Shown one piece after another: positions 1-8,698 of a stretch of 64,000 bases of DNA; within the stretch, counting starts at the first letter, position 1; each line of letters opens with the position of its first letter. The notes under the pieces were generated by a model. That model made no database searches. It was given only the letters and a program-made list of their open reading frames with translations, and was not told the DNA's origin. Origin of the DNA: JAICIG01 sp035532215 (GTDB taxonomy: Bacteria; Planctomycetota; Planctomycetia; Pirellulales; JAICIG01); assembly GCA_035532215.1 (NCBI GenBank), contig DATKRK010000163.1:7725-71724 (forward strand), given 5' to 3'. A program made the position numbers and the translations under genes.

Positions 1-1782
1 CTTCGAGGGCGGCGTCGCCAGGGGCGAGAGCGTGGTCATGGGCAAAACGCCCAGCGTTTCGTCGTCCGGTACGAAGAAAGGCATCGGCAATTGGGCCAGG
101 CGGATTTTCAGAATCTCGAATACCTGCTGGCGCACTTTCTTCTCGGTCAACTGGGCCGGATCTCGCACGGTGAGAAAGCCCGGATCGAGCTTCTCGACGT
201 GCTCGTAAATCGTGCTCTTGCCGTCCTTGCCGGTCCACTTGATCCGCAGCTCGCCCGCGGTGCTTTGCACGGAGCGCCCCGTCGGCGTACCGCCGCGGGC
301 GAGCGGATTGAACCGACTCGCTCCTTTGATCTCCTGCAAAGTCTTGCCGACGCCCTCGGAGTACTGCACGGCCATCGCCGTCGCCCCGCCGTCGGCCGCC
401 TCCAAGCCGTCTTCGGCCAGGCGTTCGGCCAACGCATTCTCGATCGATTCCTTGGCTTCGGCCGGCTTGCCGAAACGCACTTCGCCAACTTTGACCTTGA
501 CCCTCACCTTCTCGCCCGGCTTGACGGCGGCGGGTGCATCGGCATAGAAGGCCTCGAGCGTCTTCCGCAGCTTTTCGGCCGGAAACGGCACGACCTCGAT
601 TTTTCGTTCGCCGTTGCCGCCGACCGAGGTGATTAGTCCGGCCGGGGTGAGGATCCGCCGCCAATGACTGAATTCGAGCTGACCTTGGCGGTACGTCCAG
701 ACCATCAGCCCGGTCTCGCGCTCGATGAACCCAGCGCCGGCCCAGAGAAAGCCGGCGGGTTTCTCGACGAACTCGATATGCGGTCCCTTGTACGAGGCCG
801 GGTGCAACAAGGCCGACTTGGCATGGGCCGACAGGTCATGGCGAAGCTTGAGCTCGCCCGCGTTCATGTCGTATACGGCCAGCACCGAACCGTGGGATCC
901 GTCGGATAGGCAGGCAATCTCCTTTCCGTCGGGCGAGAACCGCACGCTGTCGATGCTAACGTGCTGTCCGTCCTCCGTCTTTGCCACGGGCGAGATCTCG
1001 CCCTGCAATTGTCCGGTTTGCAGGCTGTAAATCCGCACCTCGGGAAGCACGATCGACGCCAGCCAGTTCCGGCCCGGGCTGATGTCGTAACGGCGATCGC
1101 CCGAAAGGTTCTTGTCCAACTCGAATTGCCGCAGCGGCTTGCCCGAGTGGGCGTCCCAGATGCGCAGATGATAGACGAACTTGCCGCCCAATTGACCGAA
1201 CGTGTAGGTTAGCACTTCGCCCGCGCCGGCGAAGTCGAGGATCGTCATCGAAAGGTTGCGCTCGTCGGCCATGAAAGACGTCAACTGCTGGCCGGTCTCC
1301 AGCGACCAGACTTGCACGTCGTTGGCCCGTTGCCGATCGAGCACGGCCAACGCCAGGTACTTTCCATCCGCGGACACGGCGCGCCGGGTGGCTTTTTCAG
1401 GACGACCGCTGACGCCTCCCACGCGTTTGCCCGTCGCAAGGTTCCACAGTTCCGCCCGATCGCTCTCATAGGCGTCGAGAGACGTCACGCAAAACTCGCT
1501 GGCGCCGCCTGGAAACAACACTTCTTCGAGCCTCGGCGGCTGCGGAATCGACGTCGAAAGCGATGCCGGCCATTCGACCGCTTTCGCCGGCAGGTCGGCA
1601 GTCACCTTCCAGCGACTCGCCGCGCCGCCAGCCGGTTCCGCCGCCAACAGACTCGCCGCCGAGCCGGCGCACGCCATCCACGTTGCGCAGCCCAGTGCAA
1701 GAAAGATTGCGACGCGCCGTGTCAGATGGTTGTTTTTGCCTTCCGCCAGAGAAACGAGTGAAGTGCAATTGCAGGTCGACAT
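1..1782 (-). CDS. WD40-repeat-like secreted or anchored protein, C-terminus outside the window
   Basis: An open minus-strand frame runs from an ATG at 1782 to the window edge without a stop (594 codons seen). The N-terminus has a basic stretch and then a hydrophobic segment (about residues 22-48, ending near SLLAAEP), which fits a signal peptide or anchor. It is followed by beta-propeller-like units such as AVSADGKYLALAVLD and VQVWSLETGQQL, typical of WD40 or quinoprotein-like repeats. The last 200 residues seen are lysine- and glutamate-rich and not propeller-like. The gene follows the HEAT-repeat gene and the Gfo/Idh gene on the same strand, but a 287-bp gap with a good promoter suggests its own transcription. 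The specific role is unknown. The antisense frames opposite are shadows. Confidence 0.72.
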   Translation of the reverse strand, partial: MSTCNCTSLVSLAEGKNNHLTRRVAIFLALGCATWMACAGSAASLLAAEPAGGAASRWKVTADLPAKAVEWPASLSTSIPQPPRLEEVLFPGGASEFCVTSLDAYESDRAELWNLATGKRVGGVSGRPEKATRRAVSADGKYLALAVLDRQRANDVQVWSLETGQQLTSFMADERNLSMTILDFAGAGEVLTYTFGQLGGKFVYHLRIWDAHSGKPLRQFELDKNLSGDRRYDISPGRNWLASIVLPEVRIYSLQTGQLQGEISPVAKTEDGQHVSIDSVRFSPDGKEIACLSDGSHGSVLAVYDMNAGELKLRHDLSAHAKSALLHPASYKGPHIEFVEKPAGFLWAGAGFIERETGLMVWTYRQGQLEFSHWRRILTPAGLITSVGGNGERKIEVVPFPAEKLRKTLEAFYADAPAAVKPGEKVRVKVKVGEVRFGKPAEAKESIENALAERLAEDGLEAADGGATAMAVQYSEGVGKTLQEIKGASRFNPLARGGTPTGRSVQSTAGELRIKWTGKDGKSTIYEHVEKLDPGFLTVRDPAQLTEKKVRQQVFEILKIRLAQLPMPFFVPDDETLGVLPMTTLSPLATPPSK

Positions 1783-1861
1783 GGCATCAAGCTCCTTGCC
1801 CGGGGATGATCGCGTCGATCGAAACCAAGCCGCGCGGAACCGCGCCGGCGTGCCGCAGGCA

Positions 1862-1890
1862 TTTATACTGCTGGTATGCCAATAATTCAA
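1862..1890 (-). promoter_or_regulatory. Putative sigma70-type promoter for the WD40-like gene
   Basis: Read on the minus strand, TTGAAT (1890-1885) and TATAAA (1867-1862) are separated by exactly 17 bp, in a locally AT-rich patch about 80 bp upstream of the ATG at 1782. It is predicted from sequence only. Confidence 0.4.
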
Positions 1891-2069
1891 TAAAATTGTT
1901 TTAGCGCAGCGGCGATCAACCGTTTTCCCTGGGCACGGCAGGGAAGCTTGGCGGCGAAAACTCCGCGCGGTCGCCAAGACGATGAGCGTGCGGCGCGTTC
2001 ATCCGAACGCACAATTGAGACCGCCTCGTTTGCCAAAGCGGGCTTGCCGTCCAGGGTTAAAGTCAGGCG

Positions 2070-4202
2070 CTATTTTGGCATCGGAAGAATGATCAGGGCA
2101 TTCTCCGCAAAGGTCGCTTCGCCGGCCTTGCCGTTGATGCGGTATTGGACCTTCAATTGCTTCGGAGTGCCCGGCGCCGGGTCGCCGCCAAAGGCTTCGT
2201 TGTAGCTGGACGACGGCAGCGTCACGAGCGGCAAGCCGGCGAGTTGCTTCTTGAGCGTCTCGGTCACGTCCTTCTGCCGGTTGCCTGCGCCATACTCCGC
2301 CTTGACGATTTCCAGCTTCACCTTGTCGAGCCCGGCCTGCGAGAGGATCGCTTGCAGCTCGCCGACCTTTTGGGCGATGGCCAGCGCGGTTTCGGCCGCC
2401 TCGGCCTTCACTTCGGGCGTCTGCATGGCTTTGACCGCCAGCTTCAGCGTTTCGGCGTTCGGGTAGCGCTTGAGCACTTCCAGCACCAGCTTCCGTTCGG
2501 CCGGCTGCCGGCAGGCGTCGAGCGCGTTGCGGCACATCTCCACTCGCTGGCCTTCGGGCATGATGAACTGCCGGGCGATGCGGATGTAACCGCGCAGCTC
2601 GCGGCCCTGATATTTGTTGCCGCCGCCGGTCTTCGCCAAATCCAAGAGCACCGGCGCCGCGTCGATCGTCATCCATTCGCCGAGCAAGCGGCTGCTGGCG
2701 TCCTGAAGTTGTGCGTCGTCGGTCTTTGCGGCGGCGCCCAGCGCTGCCAGCGCCTTGCTTCCGCCCACGGCGCCCAGCACTTCCAGCAAGGCGAGCTTGG
2801 TCGACGTCGGCTCGTCGGTCATCGCCGCCGCCAGTTCCGCCGCGCAAGCCTCGCGATCGGGCATGCGGACGGCCGCCGTTTTCAGGGCTTGCCGAGCCGC
2901 AGCCTGGTCTTCCTCGTGCTTGGGAGCGACCGCCTGCGACACGAGCACGCCGAGTTGCTTGGCCGATACCGTGGCGCCCAGCGACGTCAGTGCGGCGCCG
3001 CGAACGGCCGGGTCGGAGTGATCGAGGGCCTTCACGAGCGGCTCGACGGCGGCGATCCGCCGCAGCCCGACCAGTTCGATCAAGACGGGGTACGTTTTTC
3101 CTTGAGCTTTGGAGAGTCGAGCCACGATCTCCGCATCCACTTTCCCCAGGGGCAACTCGGCGATGGCCGACTTCGCGGCTTGCGCCGACTCCGCATCTGC
3201 TTCGACGGCAATCTCCAGCAGCGAGGCAAGACACGACGGATCGCCCACCCGTCCCAGGGAGCCGATCGCCGCCAGGCGAACCGGTTTCGGGCCGGCGGCG
3301 GCGGCATTCAAGATGGCCGACAGAACAACGGTTTCCTTGCGATCGGCCATGGCGACGATCAATAGCGCCGCTCGGTCCGCCGCCGTGCGAGCCAATTCGG
3401 CCGCCAGGGCCTGATCGACCTGATCGCCCGGAAACTCGCGGGCCGTGCCCAGCGCAAGCTGGAACATCGCCTTGTCGGGCGAGCGGAATTGTTCGAGCAA
3501 CAGCGTAATTCCGTCTTGCTTGCGGGCGAGAATCGCGGCGCGCGTCGCCTCGATCTTTCTCTGCTTGGGAACGTCGGCTTCTCGAACTTCGTCGTAGATT
3601 TCAATGGCTTCGGCGTTGCGGCTTTCCGCTTGGAGACGCTCGGCGCAGAGCACCAGGCCCGCGGCGATCGCCGAACGGACCTTGGCGGGCGCGCCGGCCA
3701 GAGATTGCCGCAACGATTTCGTCGCCGCGTCGTTGGCGATCCGCCCGAGCGCGGCGGCCGCGGCCGAGGCGACTTCGACATCTTTGTCTTGCAGCCGCTT
3801 GGCGAGCGCCTCGGCTGCCTTGGCGTCTCGGCGGACGCCGATGGAATTGATGACGCCGACGAGCAGCTTGCCCTGCAAGCCGTCCTGCGCCTTTCGCAAC
3901 GCTTCATCGGCCGCGGCGCCCGGAATGGCTTCCAGCGCGATCCGCGCCCACGAGGCGAGCTGTTCGTCGCCGAGCAGCTTGGCGAGCTCGCCGACGGCCT
4001 CGCTCGAACCGTAAACGGCCAGACGCTTGCAGGCCAGCGCCTTTTCGGCCTTTGGCGCGTCGGAGCGGAGCAGGGCGATCAGTTCGGGCTCTTTGTCAGA
4101 CGACGCCTTGGGAGCGTCAGCAGCCCGGACGGCGAGAGCGGTCATGGCGACCGCCGCCGTTAGAAAAACGACAACGCTTGCGGAAGTTCGAGGCTTGTGC
4201 AT
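2070..4202 (-). CDS. Secreted HEAT-repeat protein
   Basis: The protein has 710 residues from the ATG at 4202, which begins a clear signal peptide (MHKPRTSASVVVFLTAAVAM, cleavage near AVRAADA). The open frame extends further upstream, but that part is arginine-rich and lies opposite the Gfo/Idh gene region, so I reject it. The mature chain is made of alpha-helical units with HEAT_2/PBS-like signatures, for example AAEALAKRLQDKDVEVASAA (about residue 130) and AVEPLVKALDHSDPAVRGAA (about residue 410). The last 70 residues are beta-rich. Such proteins usually act as protein-binding scaffolds; in planctomycetes they are often attached to cytochrome or dehydrogenase proteins, but no such domain is present here. 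It lies 89 bp downstream of the Gfo/Idh oxidoreductase and is probably cotranscribed. Confidence 0.82.
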   Translation of the reverse strand: MHKPRTSASVVVFLTAAVAMTALAVRAADAPKASSDKEPELIALLRSDAPKAEKALACKRLAVYGSSEAVGELAKLLGDEQLASWARIALEAIPGAAADEALRKAQDGLQGKLLVGVINSIGVRRDAKAAEALAKRLQDKDVEVASAAAAALGRIANDAATKSLRQSLAGAPAKVRSAIAAGLVLCAERLQAESRNAEAIEIYDEVREADVPKQRKIEATRAAILARKQDGITLLLEQFRSPDKAMFQLALGTAREFPGDQVDQALAAELARTAADRAALLIVAMADRKETVVLSAILNAAAAGPKPVRLAAIGSLGRVGDPSCLASLLEIAVEADAESAQAAKSAIAELPLGKVDAEIVARLSKAQGKTYPVLIELVGLRRIAAVEPLVKALDHSDPAVRGAALTSLGATVSAKQLGVLVSQAVAPKHEEDQAAARQALKTAAVRMPDREACAAELAAAMTDEPTSTKLALLEVLGAVGGSKALAALGAAAKTDDAQLQDASSRLLGEWMTIDAAPVLLDLAKTGGGNKYQGRELRGYIRIARQFIMPEGQRVEMCRNALDACRQPAERKLVLEVLKRYPNAETLKLAVKAMQTPEVKAEAAETALAIAQKVGELQAILSQAGLDKVKLEIVKAEYGAGNRQKDVTETLKKQLAGLPLVTLPSSSYNEAFGGDPAPGTPKQLKVQYRINGKAGEATFAENALIILPMPK

Positions 4203-4291
4203 GGTATCGGTCCGAAAAAATGCGGGGTTGGTCGGAAGATCAAGAAACTTAAAAAGGCCCGAGGAAAACCTTCGCGGCGATTGCGCGCCGA

Positions 4292-5581
4292 CTAGAGCCT
4301 CCACGGTTCGCGCAGCGCCTCCGAGCGCAGGCGGTTCGCCTGCTCGTCGCCGATGAACTCGTGTTTCTTGAGATCGTACTTGATTTTGCGGTCCAGAAAG
4401 AGCGCGATGTTCGCCGCGTGGCAAGCGATATGGGCGTAGCAAGCCGCGTCGGCGTTGCCTTTCGGCAGGCTGCGCGACTTGACGCAGTCGAGGAAATCGC
4501 GGACGTGGAATGTCGCCGGGTAGCCGCCGATTTCGGCGACCTCGCGTCCGGCGAGCAACTCGGGCGAGCTCAATACCAGTTTGCCGCTGTCGCCCGTTTC
4601 CACCCAGCCCGTCTCCCCTTCGAACCGCACGGGGCACGAGCCGAGCGGAATCCAACCCTTCTCGCGGAAAATCAGTTCCACGCCGTTGGCATAACGGGCG
4701 ACGAGTTGGCCGTCTTTCGGCGCGTTGTACTCGACGGGCGCCGAACGATCGTCGCCGACCGCCCATTGGCAGAGATCGACGCAGTGCGAGCCCCATTCCA
4801 GCACGCCTCCGCCGACCAGCCCGCCCCCCTTTTCGAAATTAAAACCGTCGAGCAGTTTGGCGTTGAACGGCCGCCAGGCCGCCGGGCCGAGATACATGTT
4901 CCAGTCGACCACGTCTTTCGCCGGCTCAGGTTCGGCGGGCAGCCAGCCGCTGGTCATGGCCTGCATGCCTGCCGGATGGGCGTAAACGCGTTTGAGCTTG
5001 CCGAGCTTGCCCGTGCGAGCCAGTTCGCAGGCGAAGGCGAAGTGCGGCAGGTTGCGGCGCTGCGTGCCGACTTGGAACACGCGGGCGGTGCGGCGCATGG
5101 TCTCGGCCAGCAGCAGGCTTTGCGAAATGTTCTTGGTGCAAGGCTTTTCGCAATACATGTCCTTGCCGGCCTTGGCCGCGTTGATGGCGGCCGTGGCGTG
5201 CCAGTTCGGGCCGGTGGCGATCAGCACCGCGTCGATGTCGCCGCGATCGAGCAGCTCGCGGAAATCCTGGATCATGTCGCAGTTCTGATTGCCGTATCGC
5301 TCGTCGACCATCTTCTTGACGGCGACGCGCCGGGCTTGCTTGATGTCGCAAACGGCGAGGAACTGCACGTCCTTTTGTTCCAAGAAGCAGCCCAGGTCGT
5401 AGGTTCCCCGGTTGCCGATGCCGATGCCGCCGACCGTGATCCGCTCGCTAGGGGCGACGGCGCCGTCGAGACCCAGGGCCGAGCTGGGGATGATCGTCGG
5501 CGCGGCCACTGCCGCGGCGCCCGCCGAAAGCGCGGTCTTCAGAAACCGACGCCGGTGAAATTGTGCTGCGTTCTTCGCCAT
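4292..5581 (-). CDS. Gfo/Idh/MocA family oxidoreductase with Tat signal
   Basis: A protein of 429 residues. The N-terminus HRRRFLKTALSAGAAAVAAP is a Tat signal peptide with the twin-arginine motif, so the enzyme is probably exported folded. A Rossmann nucleotide-binding fold follows, with VGGIGIGNRG at about residues 50-60. The family signature EKP (MYCEKPCTKN) is at about residue 143, and the C-terminal Gfo/Idh/MocA beta-sheet domain includes WGSHCVDLCQWA. Members oxidise or reduce sugars and cyclitols with NAD(P). Planctomycetes carry many Tat-exported paralogues whose substrates are unknown, and this one cannot be assigned a substrate. It heads a minus-strand group with the HEAT-repeat gene. 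Confidence 0.92.
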   Translation of the reverse strand: MAKNAAQFHRRRFLKTALSAGAAAVAAPTIIPSSALGLDGAVAPSERITVGGIGIGNRGTYDLGCFLEQKDVQFLAVCDIKQARRVAVKKMVDERYGNQNCDMIQDFRELLDRGDIDAVLIATGPNWHATAAINAAKAGKDMYCEKPCTKNISQSLLLAETMRRTARVFQVGTQRRNLPHFAFACELARTGKLGKLKRVYAHPAGMQAMTSGWLPAEPEPAKDVVDWNMYLGPAAWRPFNAKLLDGFNFEKGGGLVGGGVLEWGSHCVDLCQWAVGDDRSAPVEYNAPKDGQLVARYANGVELIFREKGWIPLGSCPVRFEGETGWVETGDSGKLVLSSPELLAGREVAEIGGYPATFHVRDFLDCVKSRSLPKGNADAACYAHIACHAANIALFLDRKIKYDLKKHEFIGDEQANRLRSEALREPWRL

Positions 5582-5780
5582 GACTGCTCTCCTGAACGTG
5601 AAATCCGCCTAAGCAGGGCCGGGCGGCCTGACAATGCTGCCGTCAAAGCGACAGCATACCGCTGGAATCTCGCACTTTCCACAGCCCGGCTAGGCAAAAA
5701 ATAAGTTTTGACGAATCAAAGATAGTTCGCTAGGGCCTGGCCTGTTTCGGTGGGACGAAACTTTCGTGATGAATCAAAAA

Positions 5781-6154
5781 TCAATGCCCGACTTGGAAGT
5801 GTACGATCGCAAGCGGATCGTAGCTCGACCAGGCGTACAAGCCGGCGTAGAACAACAACGCAGTTGCCGCGGCCACGGCCAGGCCATCAAAGCCGCCATG
5901 ATCGCCAGCGGCGAGCGGCGGCGCGGCCAAGCGACGCGGCCGAACCAGAACAAGAAAGCCGCGCCGACGCCGGCGAGCAGCATCAGCTTGACGTTTGGAT
6001 GCCAATAGATGTACAGCGGCACAATGCGGTAAACCGTGCGTCCCGGCCGCACGGCGCCCAACGGCAAGCCCATCTCGAGCATCACCCAGCGCAGCACGAA
6101 GTGGTAGGCGAGGAACAGGCCCGCGAGCGCGAGGCATGCGAGGCTTAAGCGCAA
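5781..6154 (-). pseudogene. Frameshifted membrane-protein remnant
   Basis: Two overlapping minus-strand frames each hold part of one hydrophobic protein. The first part reads LSLACLALAGLFLAYHFVLR and LMLLAGVGAAFLFWFGRVAW, giving two membrane spans. Near 5890 the coding character moves to another frame and continues with AAATALLFYAGLYAWSSYDP to a stop at 5781. No good start codon precedes the first part. The reading enters the long inverted repeat at 6143-6264, so the 5' end seems to have been replaced or truncated there. I read this as a decayed gene with one frameshift. The family is not recognised; a multispan transporter or glycosyltransferase membrane domain is possible. Confidence 0.5.
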
Positions 6155-6264
6155 TACCGTTCAATTAAGGCCTGCTAGCACGAGTAGATCGCCAATGAAA
6201 TAACGACTTACGTGTGCTAGCATCGGCCAATACGAGGCTTAATTGAACGGTATTGGGCTTAAGC
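6143..6264. repeat. Long inverted repeat (MITE-like), 28-bp arms
   Basis: The left arm at 6143-6170 and the right arm at 6237-6264 are inverted copies matching at 26 of 28 positions. The outer ends are the palindrome GCTTAAGC. A shorter inner pair, TGCTAGCAC (6173-6181) and GTGCTAGCA (6213-6221), lies inside. The AT content is above that of the surroundings. There is no coding capacity inside, so this could be a non-autonomous mobile element or a solo structure. Confidence 0.6.
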
Positions 6265-6523
6265 GGCGTGCGGCCCGACGTTGGTCTTCCACGCTATAAA
6301 CGTTCGATTTCTCCGCGTCTCGCGAAGATTCATGCGGCGAATTGGCGGAGGCGAACCACGGATGAAACACGGATGAAACACGGATCGAAGATGGTTTTTC
6401 CGATTCTTTATTTCGTCCGTGATCCATCCGTGTTACTAATGTTGACAATCTTACCCTGACGGCAAGATTCATTGCAAAGGTCCGCCGCCAGACTGCGGCG
6501 TCATTCCCGGCCCTTGCGATAAA

Positions 6524-6612
6524 GTAGCAGGCACACTCCTGTGTGCCGTCGCCAACCCCGCGACGGAGCTTAACCACGCTGCCGCGGACGGCACATGGAA
6601 TGTGCCTGCTAC
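6524..6612. repeat. REP-like doublet, GTAG-CAGGCACAC family
   Basis: The left unit is GTAG followed by a hairpin with stem GGCACAC/GTGTGCC and loop TCCT (6524-6547). The right unit at 6590-6612 is the same kind of element inverted, ending in CTAC. The stretch 6265-6837 holds no convincing gene. It contains this doublet, a stretch with CACGGATG repeats (about 6356-6435) and a small hairpin AATCTT/AAGATT near 6447-6470. Confidence 0.75.
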
Positions 6613-6837
6613 TTTGGTTGCGGCCGAAGGCCGCGCTGGGAACTCGGCGGCTGCTGGCACTTGCGGAAACTTTCTGCTTACCGGCGGCTTGCCGGATTGC
6701 GGTGAAAATACCGCGTTCCGGCCCAAGCGAGAAGGCGAGTTCCACAGGACGGCTGAATGTCGCGCTAGCGTCGCAGCGAACAGCAGCCAGCTTGCCGCTC
6801 ACCGCGGTCCTTTACGCTTCGCCGGCCGTTTGATGTA

Positions 6838-8244
6838 ATGAACGGCGGTCTCCTTCGCACTCCGCCCCAATCCTCAGCCTCCCGCCCAATGCGTTCCGCA
6901 CCGCTGCCGCCCGGCGCCCGCCGCGTCGAAGACGCCACCTGCACGTACTGCACGTGCATGTGCGACGATATCGCGCTCGTGGTCGAGAACAACCGGATCA
7001 CCGACGTCGAGAACGCCTGCGGATTGGGGCGAGCGTGGTTCGTGCAGCCGCGGCCCGAAACGGCGCCGGCCTGCACGATCGAAGGCCGCGAAGCGACGCT
7101 CGAAGCAGGCATCGAGCGCGCGGCGCAGTTGCTCGCGGCGGCGCGCTATCCGCTCGTATACGGCCTGACCGAGACGACCAGCGAGGCGCAGCGCGTGGCC
7201 GCGGCCATCGCCGATTGGCTGGGCGGCACGCTCGATACCGGAACCAGCGTCGGACACGCGCCGTCGGTGCTGGCGATTCAATCGGTCGGCAAGGTGACGT
7301 GTACGCTCGGCGAGATTCGCAACCGCAGCGATCTGATCGTGTTCTGGGGTTCGAATTGCATCGAGACGCACCCTCGCGTGTACACGAAGTACACGGCTAT
7401 GCCCGAGGGCATGTTCGTGCCGCGCGGGCGCGCCGGCCGCACCTGCGTGCTCGTCGACGTCAAGCGCACCAAGACCGCCGAGGCGATGGATCATTTCATC
7501 CAGATCAAGCCCGACGCCGATTTCGAGGCGATTTGGACCTTGCGGGCGCTGGCCAAGGGAATCTCGCTCGATCCGGCCGACGTGCTGGCCCAGACGGGAG
7601 CGCCGCTGGCGGTCTGGGGCGAACTGATGGAGCGGATGAAACAGGCGAAATTCGGCGCGATCGTGTTTGGCATGGGCTTGATGCGTTCGCGCGGCGAACA
7701 CGCCAATTGCGAAGCGATCTTCCAACTCAGTCGCGAATTGAACGGCTTTACGCGGTTCGTGACCCGCTCGATCCGCGCCCGCGGCAACGTGACCGGCGGC
7801 GACAAGTTGGTGGGCTGGCGGACCGGGTATCCTTACGCCATCGACTTCGCCCGCGGCTACCCGCGTTATAATCCCGGCGAATATACGTCGCGCGACGTGC
7901 TGGCCCGCGGCGAAGCCGACGCGGCGCTCGTCGTGGCGGCCGATCCGCTCGGCACGTTCGGCGAAGCGGCCGGCCGGCAGTTGCGCGCGCTGCCTTATGT
8001 CTGCGTCGGGTTCCAAGACAACGCGACCGCCCGCGGCGCGCTGGTGAACTTCGCCACGGCGACCTACGGCATTCACGCCGCCGGAACGGTCTATCGCATG
8101 GACGACGTGCCCATCCGGCTGCGGCCCGCGCTGGCCAGCCGCTATCCGAGCGAATTCGAGGTGCTCACGCGGCTGGAAGAGCGAATTCGGCAGTTGCAAG
8201 CGGCGGCAAGCATTTTACCCGCACGAGGTACGCCCGCGTCATGA
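6838..8244 (+). CDS. fhcB: Formyltransferase/hydrolase complex subunit B (formylmethanofuran dehydrogenase subunit B homologue)
   Basis: A protein of 468 residues. The N-terminal CTYCTCMCDDI (about residues 35-45) is the iron-sulfur CxxCxxxC motif of the molybdopterin-containing subunit B of formylmethanofuran dehydrogenase. WGSNCIETHPR (about residue 180) matches the family's WGxNPxxxHPR region. Bacterial Fhc works with tetrahydromethanopterin and a methanofuran analogue in C1 oxidation, releasing formate. Planctomycetes are known to carry this pathway, often with dispersed genes. No fhcA, fhcC or fhcD is adjacent here. The start is uncertain: the ATG at 6838 has no clear ribosome site, and an in-frame ATG at 6889 is equally possible. 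The stop overlaps a tiny downstream frame by ATGA. Confidence 0.85.
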   Translation: MNGGLLRTPPQSSASRPMRSAPLPPGARRVEDATCTYCTCMCDDIALVVENNRITDVENACGLGRAWFVQPRPETAPACTIEGREATLEAGIERAAQLLAAARYPLVYGLTETTSEAQRVAAAIADWLGGTLDTGTSVGHAPSVLAIQSVGKVTCTLGEIRNRSDLIVFWGSNCIETHPRVYTKYTAMPEGMFVPRGRAGRTCVLVDVKRTKTAEAMDHFIQIKPDADFEAIWTLRALAKGISLDPADVLAQTGAPLAVWGELMERMKQAKFGAIVFGMGLMRSRGEHANCEAIFQLSRELNGFTRFVTRSIRARGNVTGGDKLVGWRTGYPYAIDFARGYPRYNPGEYTSRDVLARGEADAALVVAADPLGTFGEAAGRQLRALPYVCVGFQDNATARGALVNFATATYGIHAAGTVYRMDDVPIRLRPALASRYPSEFEVLTRLEERIRQLQAAASILPARGTPAS

Positions 8245-8306
8245 AAGGCGTGCGCATCCACGGGTTCATGTCGATCGCCTTCGCGGGCAAGCGGATGCTG
8301 GAGTAA
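8241..8306 (+). pseudogene. 21-codon coupled frame after fhcB, possibly a gene remnant
   Basis: An ATG at 8241 overlaps the fhcB stop as ATGA, the usual translational coupling arrangement, but the frame ends after 21 codons (MKGVRIHGFMSIAFAGKRML and one more residue). Two bases later the REP-like repeat cluster starts. It may be the truncated head of a former operon partner, or chance. No function is claimed. Confidence 0.25.
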
Positions 8307-8307
8307 C

Positions 8308-8372
8308 GTAGGGTGTGGCGCAGCCACACGCGCCTCGCGCTCGAATCGCCGTTGATTCGGATCAGCGCCAAG
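8308..8372. repeat. 65-bp direct repeat, copy 1, with GTAG-GGTGTGGC REP unit
   Basis: It starts with GTAG followed by the hairpin TGTGGC/GCCACA (8308-8329) and continues for about 43 bp that are repeated almost identically at 8586-8649, with one substitution seen. A direct copy of hairpin plus tail suggests tandem duplication of an element. Confidence 0.7.
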
Positions 8373-8414
8373 CTATCGGCGAGGTTGTCATACGGTGCGA
8401 CGTCGCGCGAGAAA

Positions 8415-8554
8415 GGCGAGCCGGAGGCGTCAGCCTCCGGGTGGTCTCGCGGTGCGGCAACGCGCGAGAAAGGCGAGCCGGAGGCGTCAGCCTCCGGGTT
8501 GTCAGGCCGTGTGGCAGAGTCCAACCACCCGGAGGCTGACGCCTCCGGCTCGCC
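8415..8554. repeat. GAGCCGGAGGC repeat cluster: one single unit and one 83-bp doublet
   Basis: The 27-bp unit GGCGAG + CCGGAGGCGTCAGCCTCCGG + G occurs at 8415 and 8472 in direct orientation and is inverted at 8528-8554. The pair 8472-8554 forms an 83-bp unit: arm 27, spacer 29, arm 27. The spacing between the first two copies is 30 bp. Each arm is itself a palindrome (stem CCGGAGGC/GCCTCCGG). The region 8307-8698 holds no gene. Confidence 0.8.
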
Positions 8555-8585
8555 AGACGATGCCTCCGGCTCGCCATCAAGCGAC

Positions 8586-8676
8586 GTAGGGTGTGGCGCA
8601 GCCACACGCGCCTCGCGCTCGAATCGCCGTTGATTCGGATAAGCGCCAAGCGCGTGGGGCTGTCGCCCCACCCTAC
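8586..8676. repeat. REP-like doublet, GTAG-GGTGTGGC family (contains direct-repeat copy 2)
   Basis: The left unit GTAGGGTGTGGCGCAGCCAC is at 8586-8605. The right unit is inverted at 8654-8676, with hairpin GGGGC/GCCCC, ending CCCTAC. The body up to 8649 duplicates 8308-8372. Related units are at 63174-63194 and 63559-63579. Confidence 0.7.
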
Positions 8677-8698
8677 CTGCTCCGACGACGGCGGAACG

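Noticed and set aside
4203..4796. N-terminal extension of the HEAT-repeat protein by 198 codons
   Set aside because: The extension is arginine-rich, overlaps the Gfo/Idh gene region, and a clean signal peptide starts at 4202.
4361..5704. 447-codon plus-strand frame opposite the Gfo/Idh gene
   Set aside because: Shadow frame; the minus strand has a Tat signal, Rossmann loop and EKP motif.
6874..8199. 441-codon minus-strand frame opposite fhcB
   Set aside because: Arginine- and histidine-rich shadow; the cysteine motif and family segments are on the plus strand.
8415..8554. CRISPR-like array: 27-bp repeats with spacers of about 30 bp
   Set aside because: Only three units, the third is inverted, every unit is a full palindrome, the same unit occurs singly all over the window, and no cas gene is present. 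It is a REP-type cluster.
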